From: Microthyrium microscopicum
Taxonomy: Eukaryota > Ascomycota > Dothideomycetes > Microthyriales > Microthyriaceae
Assembly: GCA_010405405.1 (NCBI GenBank)
Contig: MU004234.1
Span: forward strand, 1,135,563-1,199,562
Direction of reading: 5' to 3'
Length of the DNA: 64,000 nucleotides
This document shows, piece by piece, positions 50,104 to 60,290 of the stretch. How positions within the stretch are numbered: the first letter of the stretch is position 1; every line of letters starts with the position of its first letter. The notes beneath the pieces were generated by a model that was not told where the DNA came from, ran no database searches, and was given only the letters and a program-made list of their open reading frames with translations. The translations under genes were made by a program, and so were the position numbers.

Positions 50104-51336
50104 TTAGCTCTGCGGTGGAAGAGGGATGCTCATTACTCGATCAACTGCAGCCATCCAGTTAGGCATAGCAGCAGCATAATCTTCTCTTCCATAAGCCTCC
50201 GCCAGCTCATCGTCCGGATCCGGAACATATCTTGCAACGCACATCCTTGTACGCTCATCCATTTGCGCTTGCTCTCGCTCAGAATAGAAATTACCAATTG
50301 CTCGCTGGACGTTGTGATCCCAATCGTTCAGGAATTTCATTTTCGATTCTTCAAAGGCTTCATCTGAGCCCTTCAGAAGGTTGTTGATTTTGCCACCGTA
50401 TTCTGTTCTTATTTCCTTCATGAACTTATCGGTAAGTAGACGTTGAAAGTTCTGTTGTTCCACGTGAAAGTATACGAAGCTATAGGATGAGCTTTCTTCC
50501 TGACCTTGTTCATTCCCAAAGAAAGCACTTCCAAAAGTCTCCATGTGGACTATCTCAGCAGATGTGCGAGACTCAAATTCTTGCCATGGACACAATGGTT
50601 CTGGGTCGCCGTATTCAGCACCTGTGGGATCAAAAGCCCAGACTTCACCGTTGTTGAGCTTGAGTTTGTACAACCAATGGCGACAAATATCTGGCTCGGC
50701 AACATGACCAGGCCCCAAAGTGTATTTAACGACGAATTTCGGCTTTTGAATGGAAACCCAATACTCCTCGATCTCCACACATAGCTCTATGAAGGCACCG
50801 AGATTAGTGATCTTATAACACTGGATGATGACGATTTATTAGGCTCACTTACCGCCTACTGCAGGTAACAAGAGCTCTCTCGCCCATAGAAAGAGATAAA
50901 AAATCGCCTCCATAGATCGCTGATTTACTAATGCTGCCTCCGCTGCCAGTGGATCCGTGTCCGAGGGCATCGAGAAAAGCTGGAAAGTGTCTTTGTCATC
51001 TGTATTCGGCTGCTCTGGTGTACCCCTGGGCTCCTTTCTCAGATGCAAGACTGAGTCTGATATGTGAGCAGATGCATATCTGAATCTAGTCGCATGCCGG
51101 AATATACAATAGACGATATCCTTTAGGATCGAGGTAGCTCTTGCCAGCTGCTTGCGAGACCGAAGGCTTTTACAAATCTGTTTATGTTGATTCCAGTGAG
51201 CTTTCTGGCAGCTCGAGCTGCAATAAAAGGTATCAATATCAACGCCAGCTCCTTCATTGTATCTTGGGGCCCCTAAGCATGCGCTACATCTGGTACTCGC
51301 AGCTTTCCGGCAATTAGCACAGAGTTTCGAAGCCAT
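50104..51336 (-). CDS. MYND-type zinc-finger protein
   Basis: Two exons, 51336-50853 and 50786-50104, are separated by a 66-nt intron (GTAAGT donor, ACTAAT branch) and give 388 residues. The N-terminal MYND finger spans residues about 6-55: CANCRKAASTRCSAC, then YCSSSCQKAHWNQHKQIC, with all expected Cys/His ligands. MYND fingers bind proline-rich partners; many fungal copies are stand-alone. The rest shows no SET domain or other named fold, only a mixed alpha/beta region and an acidic, tryptophan-containing C-terminus ending PLPPQS. The start has a gccATGG context. It is divergent from the proton channel gene and convergent with the Atg22-like gene, 141 bp away. Confidence 0.83.
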
Positions 51337-52329
51337 GGCTCAATCCTCTCATTCGATGTACCCAGACTCGACTATGATTGAATTTACAGATGATTTCAAG
51401 CAATGGAGGAACCAGGAGTTGAGAAAGTATCAGAGGACACCAGCTTTTTGACCACAAAGTGGACACGCTAGGCCTATTTCGGGATAGACGGATCTCTTGA
51501 TATGATCGTTGGGGAACCAGGACTTCTGGAAGACAGGTTGAACTTTGAAAGGTGCTACGGCTTCTTTAGATACAGATGTAATACAGTACTAACGAAGGTT
51601 TTGTGGGTGGAATGCAATCAAAGACGAATACGTTCAGAAAGTCTGGCAATTCTGACATCCATAAAATAGTCGGAATAAGACGAGGTTGAGAACTATCTTT
51701 TACCGATACATGTATGAATGAAACTCGTTCAGCTTTCTTTGTGTTTTTGATTGGTCTTTCTACTTTCATAGCTAATTTTGTTATCGTTCTGTGTTTTGAT
51801 TAATATTGTTGTATTGCATCGCACTGCTCCATTATATTCAATGTCATACAAACAGCGGCTGTAAGGCTGTTCAAAAAATCGGGCCATATGAATGTCAGAG
51901 GCATAACGAACTTGTTTCAAACCCAGGTCTTTTTAAAAGATGAGAAACAAGGTGCTATTTCATGGGTTCCTTCTAACTGTCAACTAAAACCTTTCAATAG
52001 GCATCAGTAAACTATTGTAGGCATTCTAGTTTTGGAGTATTGCTGCAGCCATTTAATTGGAAATATTGTTCACCTCTGCTTAAAGCCGCGACACCTGACC
52101 AGCCCTACGCCTCTCTTTGTATCAAGGCTCCACTATCTCTTATCTTCACATTGTAAAACAAGATATATATTTACTTTTTTTTTGCCAAGACTCAGCCTTC
52201 CCATCTATCAACAAGTGCAACGAGTTCCATCCGATCGAATCTACCTGTAAACGATCGACATCGTGGACCCTGAAAATTAGCACGCGAACCTGTGCATCAA
52301 TAGGTTCAGAAACCTCTCGTCCTCTCAAC
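51337..52329. promoter_or_regulatory. Divergent promoter region, MYND gene and proton channel
   Basis: About 990 bp. The region 51,570-51,960 is AT-rich. A long leader is possible before 52,330, including poly-T at 52,173. No further gene or repeat was recognised; short open frames lack family resemblance. Confidence 0.4.
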
Positions 52330-53147
52330 ATGACGTCCTCTTCGGTGCAATTCCACCCAGACACTGAGAATGCGCCTCTTCTTCGCAAAAAATCATGGGG
52401 CGCGCCGTTCAAGCTCGATTACGCGTCTATCAATCTAGAGCATTGGTACTCCCATCCTTTCCGTGGCGATGGCACCATGGTTTCAACCACGCGAGAGAAG
52501 ACGCGGCGCCTGCTTAGTTCAAAGTTTGGCCATTACTCTGTTTTAACACTCGTTACGCTGGATGTGATGGGTATCATTGCCGGTGAATTTTCCCATAGAC
52601 CGATGTGCTGATAAGGACTGATGAGAATAGATTTTATTCTTAGACTTTTCAAATGTGAAAACGCAAAGAATGGTCAAGATTGGGACACAGCCTTGGATGT
52701 TTTGGGAGTTGTTAGTTTGGTGTTCTCATCACTATTCATGCTGGAATTAATTGCTAGCATTTGGGCGTTTGGGATGCCGTATGTTCTCCATATATTCACG
52801 CTTCAGCAAGATCTAACATATTTAGGTATTTCGACTCCTGGTTCCATTGCTTGGACGCCGCAGTAGTGATGGGAGGTTTCATTCTCGACATCTTGTTACA
52901 TGGGACCATCGAAGAGGCAGCTTCATTGATCGTCATCTTGCGGCTATGGCGCGTGTTCAAGATCATTGAAGAGCTCAGTCTTGGTGCACAAGAGCAATCG
53001 GACAACATGGAGCGAATGATGCAGCAAATCAAAGTAGACAATGAGCTGCTACGGAAGGAATGCGTTCATCTGAAAAGGACAATGGTGAAAGCGGGAGTGA
53101 AAGCTGACGATGGACACAATACACCACCTAATGAGCATGCAGGATGA
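52330..53147 (+). CDS. Voltage-gated proton channel (Hv1 type)
   Basis: Stand-alone voltage-sensor channel conducting protons across the plasma or organelle membrane. Exons 52330-52582, 52631-52778 and 52826-53147 (introns 48 and 47 nt) give 240 residues, a typical size. Aligned by eye to human Hv1 without gaps in S2-S3: Asp78 matches the selectivity Asp112 in S1, Asp85 matches Glu119, Glu123 matches Glu153, and Asp144 and Asp155 match Asp174 and Asp185 in S3. S4 reads ILRLWRVFKIIEE, so the gating charges are Arg173, Arg176 and Lys179 (Lys in place of Arg211). Ser127 replaces Lys157. The two zinc-binding histidines (140 and 193) correspond to Gly110 and Glu163. Residues about 190-223 form a C-terminal coiled coil, as in dimeric Hv1. 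Confidence 0.9.
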
Positions 53148-53501
53148 CCTGTATTGATAGACACTGTACTGATGCGATGCTTGTATTTTCTTGGGCGTTT
53201 GAAGCGATTTGGTACCACCGGAGCGATGCCATCACTCTTTTGCATCCCGCTTCAACTTAACAATCGAACGATATCTAGGAAATCCATTGCATTGATGGGC
53301 ATGACAGGTATAACCATATATCAGTCACCGCGACCTGCCTTGCATATTAGCAAGCACGCTGATTCCCATCAAACTTGTCATTTCCTCACGCGCTCAAAAC
53401 TGTGAGCCTTTGCAACCTATTTCCAGCACCAGAAACCAACCCACCGCCCGAGGCGCATATATCATATAAACACCACAGTAAACCGCCAGCCTTTCATAAT
53501 C
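53148..53501. other. Intergenic region
   Basis: About 350 bp between the proton channel stop and the next small gene. No features recognised. Confidence 0.4.
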
Positions 53502-53780
53502 ATGGGTCTATCTCAATCGCGCGAGGTGCTCGCAGCCCAAAATGCGCGAATTCTCCGCGAAGAGAGGTACAAGTCAGGAGATATTACACCCGACAAACCG
53601 CCTTCGCCAGGCATGGTTCGTCTAGAGTTTTTCGACACTGGGGAGAAGATTGAAGTGGCAGAAGGCACGGAACACAAAGCGATAGGCAATCGGAGCTGCG
53701 CCATAACCTATCCATACACAAAACGTGCCGAGAAGCCGGAAAAGAGAGGATTTTGGAGAAAATTTGGGCGATTGGAGTAG
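53502..53780 (+). CDS. Small probably N-myristoylated protein
   Basis: Single exon of 92 residues beginning MGLSQS, which fits the N-myristoylation consensus (Gly2, Ser at position 6 of the nascent chain). Basic residues follow. The central part has a VRLEFFDTGEKIEVAEGTEHK segment. The C-terminus is strongly basic (KRAEKPEKRGFWRKFGRL) and could help bind acidic membranes. I know no named family; it reads like a small conserved fungal protein. The start has a catATGGG context and the frame is open with normal codon use. It is convergent with HBS1, 141 bp away. Confidence 0.6.
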   Translation: MGLSQSREVLAAQNARILREERYKSGDITPDKPPSPGMVRLEFFDTGEKIEVAEGTEHKAIGNRSCAITYPYTKRAEKPEKRGFWRKFGRLE

Positions 53781-53921
53781 AAGTTATGTATCATAGATGA
53801 ACCTTAGGGGAGACGAGGACAACCTTTGAAAGCGAGATGTAGGAAGGCCGTCATTTTTATTTTATATACCAGCTAGAGATGCATGTCATCCAATCATATT
53901 CATATGCCGTAACTTTCGAAT

Positions 53922-56614
53922 TCACTCCACGATTCCAGTTGCCACTGTTGCTCCACGCTGTCGTAAAACAATCTTCCAGCCTGCCTCAATGGGCATTGGT
54001 CGATCCAAGCTGATCACGACACGACCGACGCTGCCCGGTGATAATCTACGTGGGTTCTTCTTCTCAATTTCGCCCGTAGTCTTGTCCAGCGATGCCACTA
54101 GCTTCTTGACTGTACCAGGTGCTGCGAATCGCCCGCGAAGCACTTCGACGATGCTTGGCATGATGAACTCAAAGGCGAGGATTTTGACTGTGACCTCCGT
54201 CAACATGGGAATGGGGTCCTTGGCCGAACAAACAATATCGCCGCGCTTGATGTCCTCCGCGCTGGCTGTGACCAAGCTTAGCTTGACCATTTGGCCGGCA
54301 ACAGCCCACTCAGCAGGTTCCCAGTCAGCTTCAATGACTTTGATCGTGGCGAGCTCGTTTCCAGGACGTGCAATAATTTGGTCGCCGACTTGCAGAGAGC
54401 CCGAGTCAATCTTGCCGCTGATGGTCATGTCGGAGCCGTGCACACTGTTGCTGACCTCGGAAACCACCATACGAAGTGCCTTTTCGATGGCACGATTCTT
54501 GGAGTCGCCTTTCTCTAGCTCTTCGATGAGCGTTGGGCCAGTATACCACTTGGCTTCAGGCGCGGTAATGCGCATGAGCACATTCTCTCCTGATAGGCCT
54601 GCGCAAGGGATGTACCTCACGGACTTCGCCGAGAAGTTGGCGGTAGTCAAGAAGCCAGCCATGGCAGTCTTTATCTCTTCAAATCGCTCTTGCGACCAGT
54701 CAACTCTATCCATCTTGTTGACAGCGACAATGAGACGCGTTACTCCCATGCTTCTAACCAGAAGCGCGTGTTCCTTGGTCTGCCCTCTCAGCCCAGATTC
54801 AAAGCTGTTTATTCCAGCATCGATGACTAGCACTGCGAAGTCTGCTTGTTGCGCGCCAACGATCATATTTGGTATAAAGTCTTGATGTCCTGGAGCATCG
54901 AGGATGGTGAATCGAGTGGTTTCGGTTTCGAATGACTTTGTTGCCGTGTCCACCGTTATTCCTCGCGCACGTTCATCGGCGGACGTATCCATAACCCAGG
55001 CTAGAGCAAATGAACCCTTGCCAATAGCTTCTGATTCTTTCCGGAACTTTCGCATCGTGTTTTCGTCGACTGCTTTGGAATCGTAGAGTAATCGACCCAT
55101 GAGCGTGCTTTTGCCATGATCAACATGCCCTATGGAGTGTTCAGCATCGAGACAGGAAACTAGAGTTACCTGGGAAGTTAGAACTTACCGACAACGACAA
55201 AAGCCGCCGTCTTCTTCATTTTCGCATGTTGATATTCCTCTTCCACATTGAGATTTTTAGACACCACTCTGGATTTGCCTAACGAAAGCTGAGCCACGCT
55301 GTCCGAAAGTGTGCTCGCACTGTTGGAAGGCGAATGTGAGGGTGATAATTTTTGTGCTTTGCCTGTTGTAGATTGTACAGACCCTGAAACGCTACATTAG
55401 CTATGATCGAAACGTACTCTTGCTCTGTGCATTCAAAACGATGTCATCTGGGCTTGGTTTGGCAAACGGGTCCGCAGACTTGAAAGTCTCGCTTTCCGCG
55501 TATGGGAGATCAAAATTTTGCAATAAACGTTTTCTCTTCGTTGCGGTCGTGCCATCGGACGTAAGTGTGACACCTCCGGGCTCGCGTTTGGAACCGAACA
55601 AGACGTTCGCAAATATAGAGGGTTGACCTTTGACATCTTGATCTGGTTTGGCAGGAGTTGTATTTGGCAGTTCCAACTCGGACGCCGTCTGCTCAGGGGG
55701 CACTTGTATGGGTTTCGAAGGCTCTTTTCGAAAGGTCAGAGACACGGGAGCGGGAATGGGCGACTCCTGCTTATTGTGCAGTGATGACTTTGAGGGCGCG
55801 GTCTTGTTGACTAGTCGATCCAATAGACTGCTCTTTTCGCCAGAATCCATGGAATTTGAGCCACCTGCTTGCTTTGATTCGGCATCTCTCTTCTTTGCAG
55901 CCGCGAGCGCTGCCAATTTTGAGATTTTTGGAGCACCGCCGAGTAGACCACCACGCGGTATCATACTGAGATGCTCGAATGTCGACAGCCTTTCTTTAGG
56001 AATCGAACCCCAAGGAAAATCCCAAAACGGAGTCTGTGATGCGCCGATGCCAGAAAGGGAGGACTCCACGAAAGACAAACCAAAGACGTCTGAACAATCA
56101 GTCTCCAGCTTCACCAGAGGCAGAACCACTTGACAACCAGAGCTCACCAAGTCTAGCAAGAGAGTGATGAAGAAAAGACTTACCACTAATTTGTTCGTTG
56201 GCAGCTTTTGCAGGTGTATCGCCCGTTTGTTTCTTCTTCTTCTTAGATCCAGACTTGTTTGTCTTTCTGAGACCTGCCCCGTGATTAGCCTAGAAAGCAA
56301 AAAACACAAGACTATCGTACTTTTCAGGTGTGCAACCGACTGGTCAATATCATAGAAGAAATTCCAGAGAGCGTCACGAATTTCTCTATCTGTTACTGGA
56401 AAGTCTGAGCCCAGAGCTGCCTTGACTTTGAGTGTGCCTTCATGCATTTGCGCTTCGTCCTCAGGGCTGAGTTCTACATTTGTTAGTGACAAGGGCCGCG
56501 AAACTGTTAGGCTGGCAGAATACCTTCTTCTTGGTCTTCACTATAATACTCTTCGTCATCGAAGGTATCATCAAGATCGTCATACGCGACGTTCTTTGCT
56601 CGTGCGTAAGACAT
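53922..56614 (-). CDS. HBS1: Hbs1 ribosome-rescue GTPase with a Ski7-like segment
   Basis: eRF3/EF-1alpha-like GTPase that works with Dom34 to split stalled ribosomes in no-go and non-stop decay. Six exons: 56614-56524, 56473-56321, 56273-56184, 56089-55418, 55362-55189, 55129-53922. They give 795 residues, the usual fungal size. Exon 1 encodes the acidic start (MSYARAKNVAYDD). Exon 2 holds the Hbs1 N-domain (VTDREIRDALWNFFYDIDQSVAHLK). Exon 4 holds a linker with FWDFPWGSIPKERLS and RGGLLGGAPKISKLAALAA, resembling the exosome-binding Ski7 motif. The GTPase domain starts near residue 393: GHVDHGKST, RARGITVDT, DAPGHQD, NKMDRVD, then two beta-barrels. A large antisense open frame at 53989-54885 is a shadow of this domain. 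Confidence 0.93.
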
Positions 56615-58193
56615 GGTAGCTGTTGCGTAGCGTGGAAATTGAGTAAACCTTCAACACTAGACCAATGAGGCAACTAGAGTAGTGCGCTTAGAATTCGATC
56701 TGATGATCAGCTATTGTTGCGATGAAGTCGTCAGATGGAGTGACGCAGTAAGGTTGTTGAATGGAGAGGGGCGATTTGAAGGAGTGGATGTCAGCTAGGT
56801 GTATTTATACGTTGAAGACATATGACTTAGTCAGAAGGTCGATAGGGAGTATGGAAGAGCTATAGAACCAAGGTTGAGTTTAGTATATTAGAGTCATGGA
56901 GAGCCCAACCAAAGATTCCTCGTCACATTCGGTGCCTGGCAAAGTAGCCTGCCCCGCTGCCTATCGATCGGCACTGATCCAAAACGTCTGTGCGCTGCTG
57001 AATGCATGGACCTCGTTGGCTGAGATGCTCACGCTATGCGGGCCGTCCCGCTTTCTAGCGTCATCTCAATGTCTCAGCCTCATCGCGCCTTGTCATGACG
57101 CCCAACACCACCTCCCTCCAGAATATCGCTCCCGGTCGGCCATTGAGCTTTCCTCGTATATGTAGAGAGGTTCTGTCAATATCTGCCTCAATTGACTAGC
57201 CAGGCTCAATAGAAATAATTTTCATTTCCATAAGACAACCAAACCTTAGTCTAAAATCTTCAAGTTCTACGCACATCGTATACTCCACCACCATGGGAAA
57301 AGTTGCTGATGGAAATTACCCAGAGCGAATTTGAAAACTCATATGGAGGACAATGATACAGTGGATTCATGGCGCCGAGATGATTAGGTAGCGCATTGGC
57401 GCACTTCACCTAAAAAAAATTGGTTGTCGTATTGTTCAATGCTAGCTTCGCACACTGCAACTTTTTGACCCTTACTCGCACGAAATATGACATGAAGTCT
57501 GAGGATCTTGATTTATGAGCAGCTTGTCCTCGAAGGAACGCGGTATTAATTCAAAAATCCCACAAATTTCGGCATTCAATTTCCATGCCTCCTGGGTACA
57601 GTGGTATGCTCCGGCTGCTTCACTTTTATAAAACAAGTCTAAGTATTTATAACAAGCACCAAGCTAACGCTAATCAGGTTCTTCGGGCCACCGCTTGCTG
57701 CTCTTGGGGCGCCTTGAGCACAGCTAAAAAGACTTGCTCTGGTAACGCAACCATCAAGTCAATACACCCAGCTACACAGGCATAATGGGGCCTAACCTCT
57801 CGGTTAAGAGGTTAGGAAATCCCGGGTGAGTACATTGGGACAATTACTACCCCCAATTGTACGCTCAAGAAATAAGCCACCAAATCTACGACCTCACATC
57901 CCGAGGTCGCTTAGAAATGGACCTTTGGTTTTTTCGGCTGGTCCTAGTCGGCTCACCGCGTAAGGCCCTGCGCAAGAGTATAAAGACAAAATGCGTATAC
58001 AGAGACCTACGGCGTTTTAACACACCAGTTTTTTTTGTCTGTTGGATCTATCGAATTCTATTTTGCTTACTCGAACGCGAGGCCTGTAAGGGTGCCCCAC
58101 GATCTAGCTACGCGTAGGCTGCGACCATTATTTTGTTCATCCGTTGACAGTAATCAAGGACGTTATTCAATTTGCCTACCGCTACATGTAATA
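56615..58193. other. Long intergenic region
   Basis: About 1.6 kb upstream of HBS1 and downstream of the next minus-strand gene. An 89-codon ATG frame at 56896-57165 and shorter ones show no family features. A hairpin cluster near 57.8 kb is listed separately. No tRNA recognised. Confidence 0.4.
57787..57909. repeat. Cluster of three inverted repeats (hairpins)
   Basis: Perfect 10-bp stem cctaacctct / agaggttagg at 57791-57816 with a 6-nt loop. A near-perfect stem of about 10 bp follows: gtacattggg (57830-57839) with cccaattgtac (57852-57862). A third, 7-bp stem pairs cgacctc (57889-57895) with gaggtcg (57903-57909). All lie in non-coding DNA. They could be a structured RNA, a small inverted-repeat element, or chance. 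Confidence 0.6.
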
Positions 58194-59471
58194 CTAATAC
58201 GCCCAATGTTGAGCAGCGCGAGTTCGACGCCTTCGAAACCCTGCACGAGCTTTTGTAATTGAGAAGCACCAGTACTTCCTCCACCCTGTTGGCTTGTCGC
58301 TGTCCTCCGAAACCTCATCAGGTTGCCGTTCGCGTAAAGCCGTGCTCCTGTCCTGCTGAGTGACTTGTGCAGCTTGTTGGGCGGAACTCCTACGAATAGC
58401 CTGTCGCTGCTGGCTAGCGAGCACGCGATCAACTGCCCACAGCCGCCTTTCTAGTTGCCGCTGCTGGTTCTCTAGCCCTGTGAAGCGTCCATTGATGTTG
58501 TGGATATTTGCCCATAGTTCTTGCACTATAGCCGAGGGTGGATCATCATCATCGACATACTCTTCCGCCGAGTCTCTCTGCGCTATGGATTCATGTGGCA
58601 CATGTATGTCTCGTAGGCTGCTGTCTGCTTCAGAATGTCGTGGTCGATAGTCGTTATTCGTTCCCGAGTTTCTCAGCGCACGAGCAAGTGGATGTTCAAG
58701 CATATAGTCCTCATGTGGTCCTCTATCATTAGCGGATATCTCCTGATCAATCGGATTTGTATGCAGATTTCCACGACTCGAGTCTCGTCCATGTCCTGAT
58801 TTCCGTATGCCTTCTAGTCCGTCTGTATCTACTCGAGCGACAGGAAATACATCAAACGTCCCCTCAATACACCAAGGAGCCAGCGTTTGACACAAGAGCT
58901 CCAGACCTGTAGCAAGTTGATTCAGCTTGTCCGCCACCTGTAGATATTGCTCCGGATGATTTGTGGCGAATTCTTGATGACTTGGCCAAGCGATTGTAAG
59001 TCGCCGGCACACCTCCACATGAGTGGCTACTATATCTTGAACTTGCGAAGAGAGGGTACCCAGCAGCTCTTCATCTGTATCATATTCTGCACTGATTAAA
59101 GGAGAATCAACTTCATCCTCATCGTGCTCAAGACGTGCCTTTCCCTTGCTCCGTGTAGAGGGACCCGCTTCGTCTTCGATCATAGTACGTCTTGCGCTTT
59201 CGGCGACTGTAGTTAGAACAGATTGTCGTGACATACTGCTGCTGGGCTCTGTCGTGTATCGATTCGAATCATGGGCTGCTTTTGCCTTCTGAACTCTTAA
59301 CATTGCTGGTATCATAGTGAGGTCAATCTCCTCTTCGTCCATTATAACAGACTGGTAGTGTTTATTCGAGCCGAGACGCTCAAATATCGTTTCTTTGATT
59401 CTTGAAGAACCAGCATTCGCTGAATAGTCTCGAAGTGGAAGAAGTTTGTCGAACGCGCTTCGCGATCCCAT
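58194..59471 (-). CDS. Hypothetical, largely disordered protein
   Basis: Single exon of 425 residues from an ATG at the 5' end of the open frame (gggATCC context on the opposite strand). I do not recognise a family. Residues about 60-140 are acidic and Ser/Thr-rich (DEEEIDLTMIPAMLRVQKAKA, then EHDEDEVDSP). Residues 140-215 look helical with conserved-looking tryptophan and cysteine (VCRRLTIAWPSHQEFATNHP, LELLCQTLAPWC). A polar Asp/Arg-rich stretch follows, then a short coiled coil around 330-370 (INGRFTGLENQQRQLERRL), and a basic C-terminus (RRRRTRAAQHW). The helical part recalls Mis12/kinetochore-type helix bundles only vaguely. The frame is long and well composed, so I take it as real. Confidence 0.7.
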   Translation of the reverse strand: MGSRSAFDKLLPLRDYSANAGSSRIKETIFERLGSNKHYQSVIMDEEEIDLTMIPAMLRVQKAKAAHDSNRYTTEPSSSMSRQSVLTTVAESARRTMIEDEAGPSTRSKGKARLEHDEDEVDSPLISAEYDTDEELLGTLSSQVQDIVATHVEVCRRLTIAWPSHQEFATNHPEQYLQVADKLNQLATGLELLCQTLAPWCIEGTFDVFPVARVDTDGLEGIRKSGHGRDSSRGNLHTNPIDQEISANDRGPHEDYMLEHPLARALRNSGTNNDYRPRHSEADSSLRDIHVPHESIAQRDSAEEYVDDDDPPSAIVQELWANIHNINGRFTGLENQQRQLERRLWAVDRVLASQQRQAIRRSSAQQAAQVTQQDRSTALRERQPDEVSEDSDKPTGWRKYWCFSITKARAGFRRRRTRAAQHWAY

Positions 59472-60290
59472 GGATTACGACAAAAGATATGTTCTGTTTA
59501 ATCTATATCTCATCTACTCGCTCTGACGAGCTACATTATATAGCAAATGATGATAGCTCTCTATCGTGTAGGTAATGCCTTTTGGCTGATGACAGTGAGT
59601 CAATCCCATCGGTATCCTCGTTTGCTACAGTATCTGTCTCCATTGCCGGATATGGTGGCTACCAGATCTGAGCAGATGATAGAAATACCATCCTTTAGTT
59701 CCCAGAACAGTACCATTATCAGAAATGGATGATAACAGAGTACGGATGAAGGTCTTAACGCAGAAGAAATGAACCCATCTAGTTGCTTGTGTAACAACCA
59801 GAATCACCTTCAGAATCTACTATCATCAACCGAGTCCGACTGACGAACTCATTTACTGACGTACGCTGACGGAAGCTCATACCTCGGAACGTATTATCTT
59901 GAAAAACTCCTTGACATCGCCCCTTACACGTCGCACAACAACCCAGTCACACACCCCATGCCCACCATCACCACCACAAACAATCAAATGTGCAAATCTC
60001 GTTTTCGTTTGCACTACTACTCTAATATACAAGAGAGAAACATCATCCCCATCGGCATCAGGCATTCTAGCCGGCCGTTCCAATAAGCGCCAATCAAGAA
60101 CCATCAGCAACAAACGACACCACGTGGGTATTCATACAAACATAACATTCCTCTATAATCCAAGGATTCTTTTTCCCACAACTCTAGGGAATTGTCCACA
60201 ATCCGAGGGCTCATCCATCCCATGGCTCTCGCATCAAACCACTGCGATGGGTCACTAAACGCTGCGTTAATGACTGCGATCTAAAATCAT
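59472..60290. other. Intergenic region
   Basis: About 820 bp between the hypothetical gene start and the 3' end of the phytochrome gene. Open frames at 59877-60113 and 59899-60258 are CA-rich shadows of low-complexity sequence (caccatcaccaccacaaaca). Nothing else seen. Confidence 0.4.

Noticed and set aside
53502-53704. Minus-strand 63-codon frame over the small myristoylated-type gene
   Set aside because: The plus-strand frame has a better start context and an MGxxxS motif; the minus frame has neither.
53989-54885. 298-codon plus-strand open frame opposite HBS1
   Set aside because: It lies antisense to a strongly conserved GTPase domain and has no family features; a composition shadow.
56896-57165. 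89-codon ATG frame in the gap beyond HBS1
   Set aside because: No domain, signal peptide or context support; length is within chance for this composition.
57781-57830. tRNA-like fold around cctaacctct...agaggttagg
   Set aside because: No acceptor, D or T arms and no GGTTCGAATCC-type box nearby; kept only as a hairpin.
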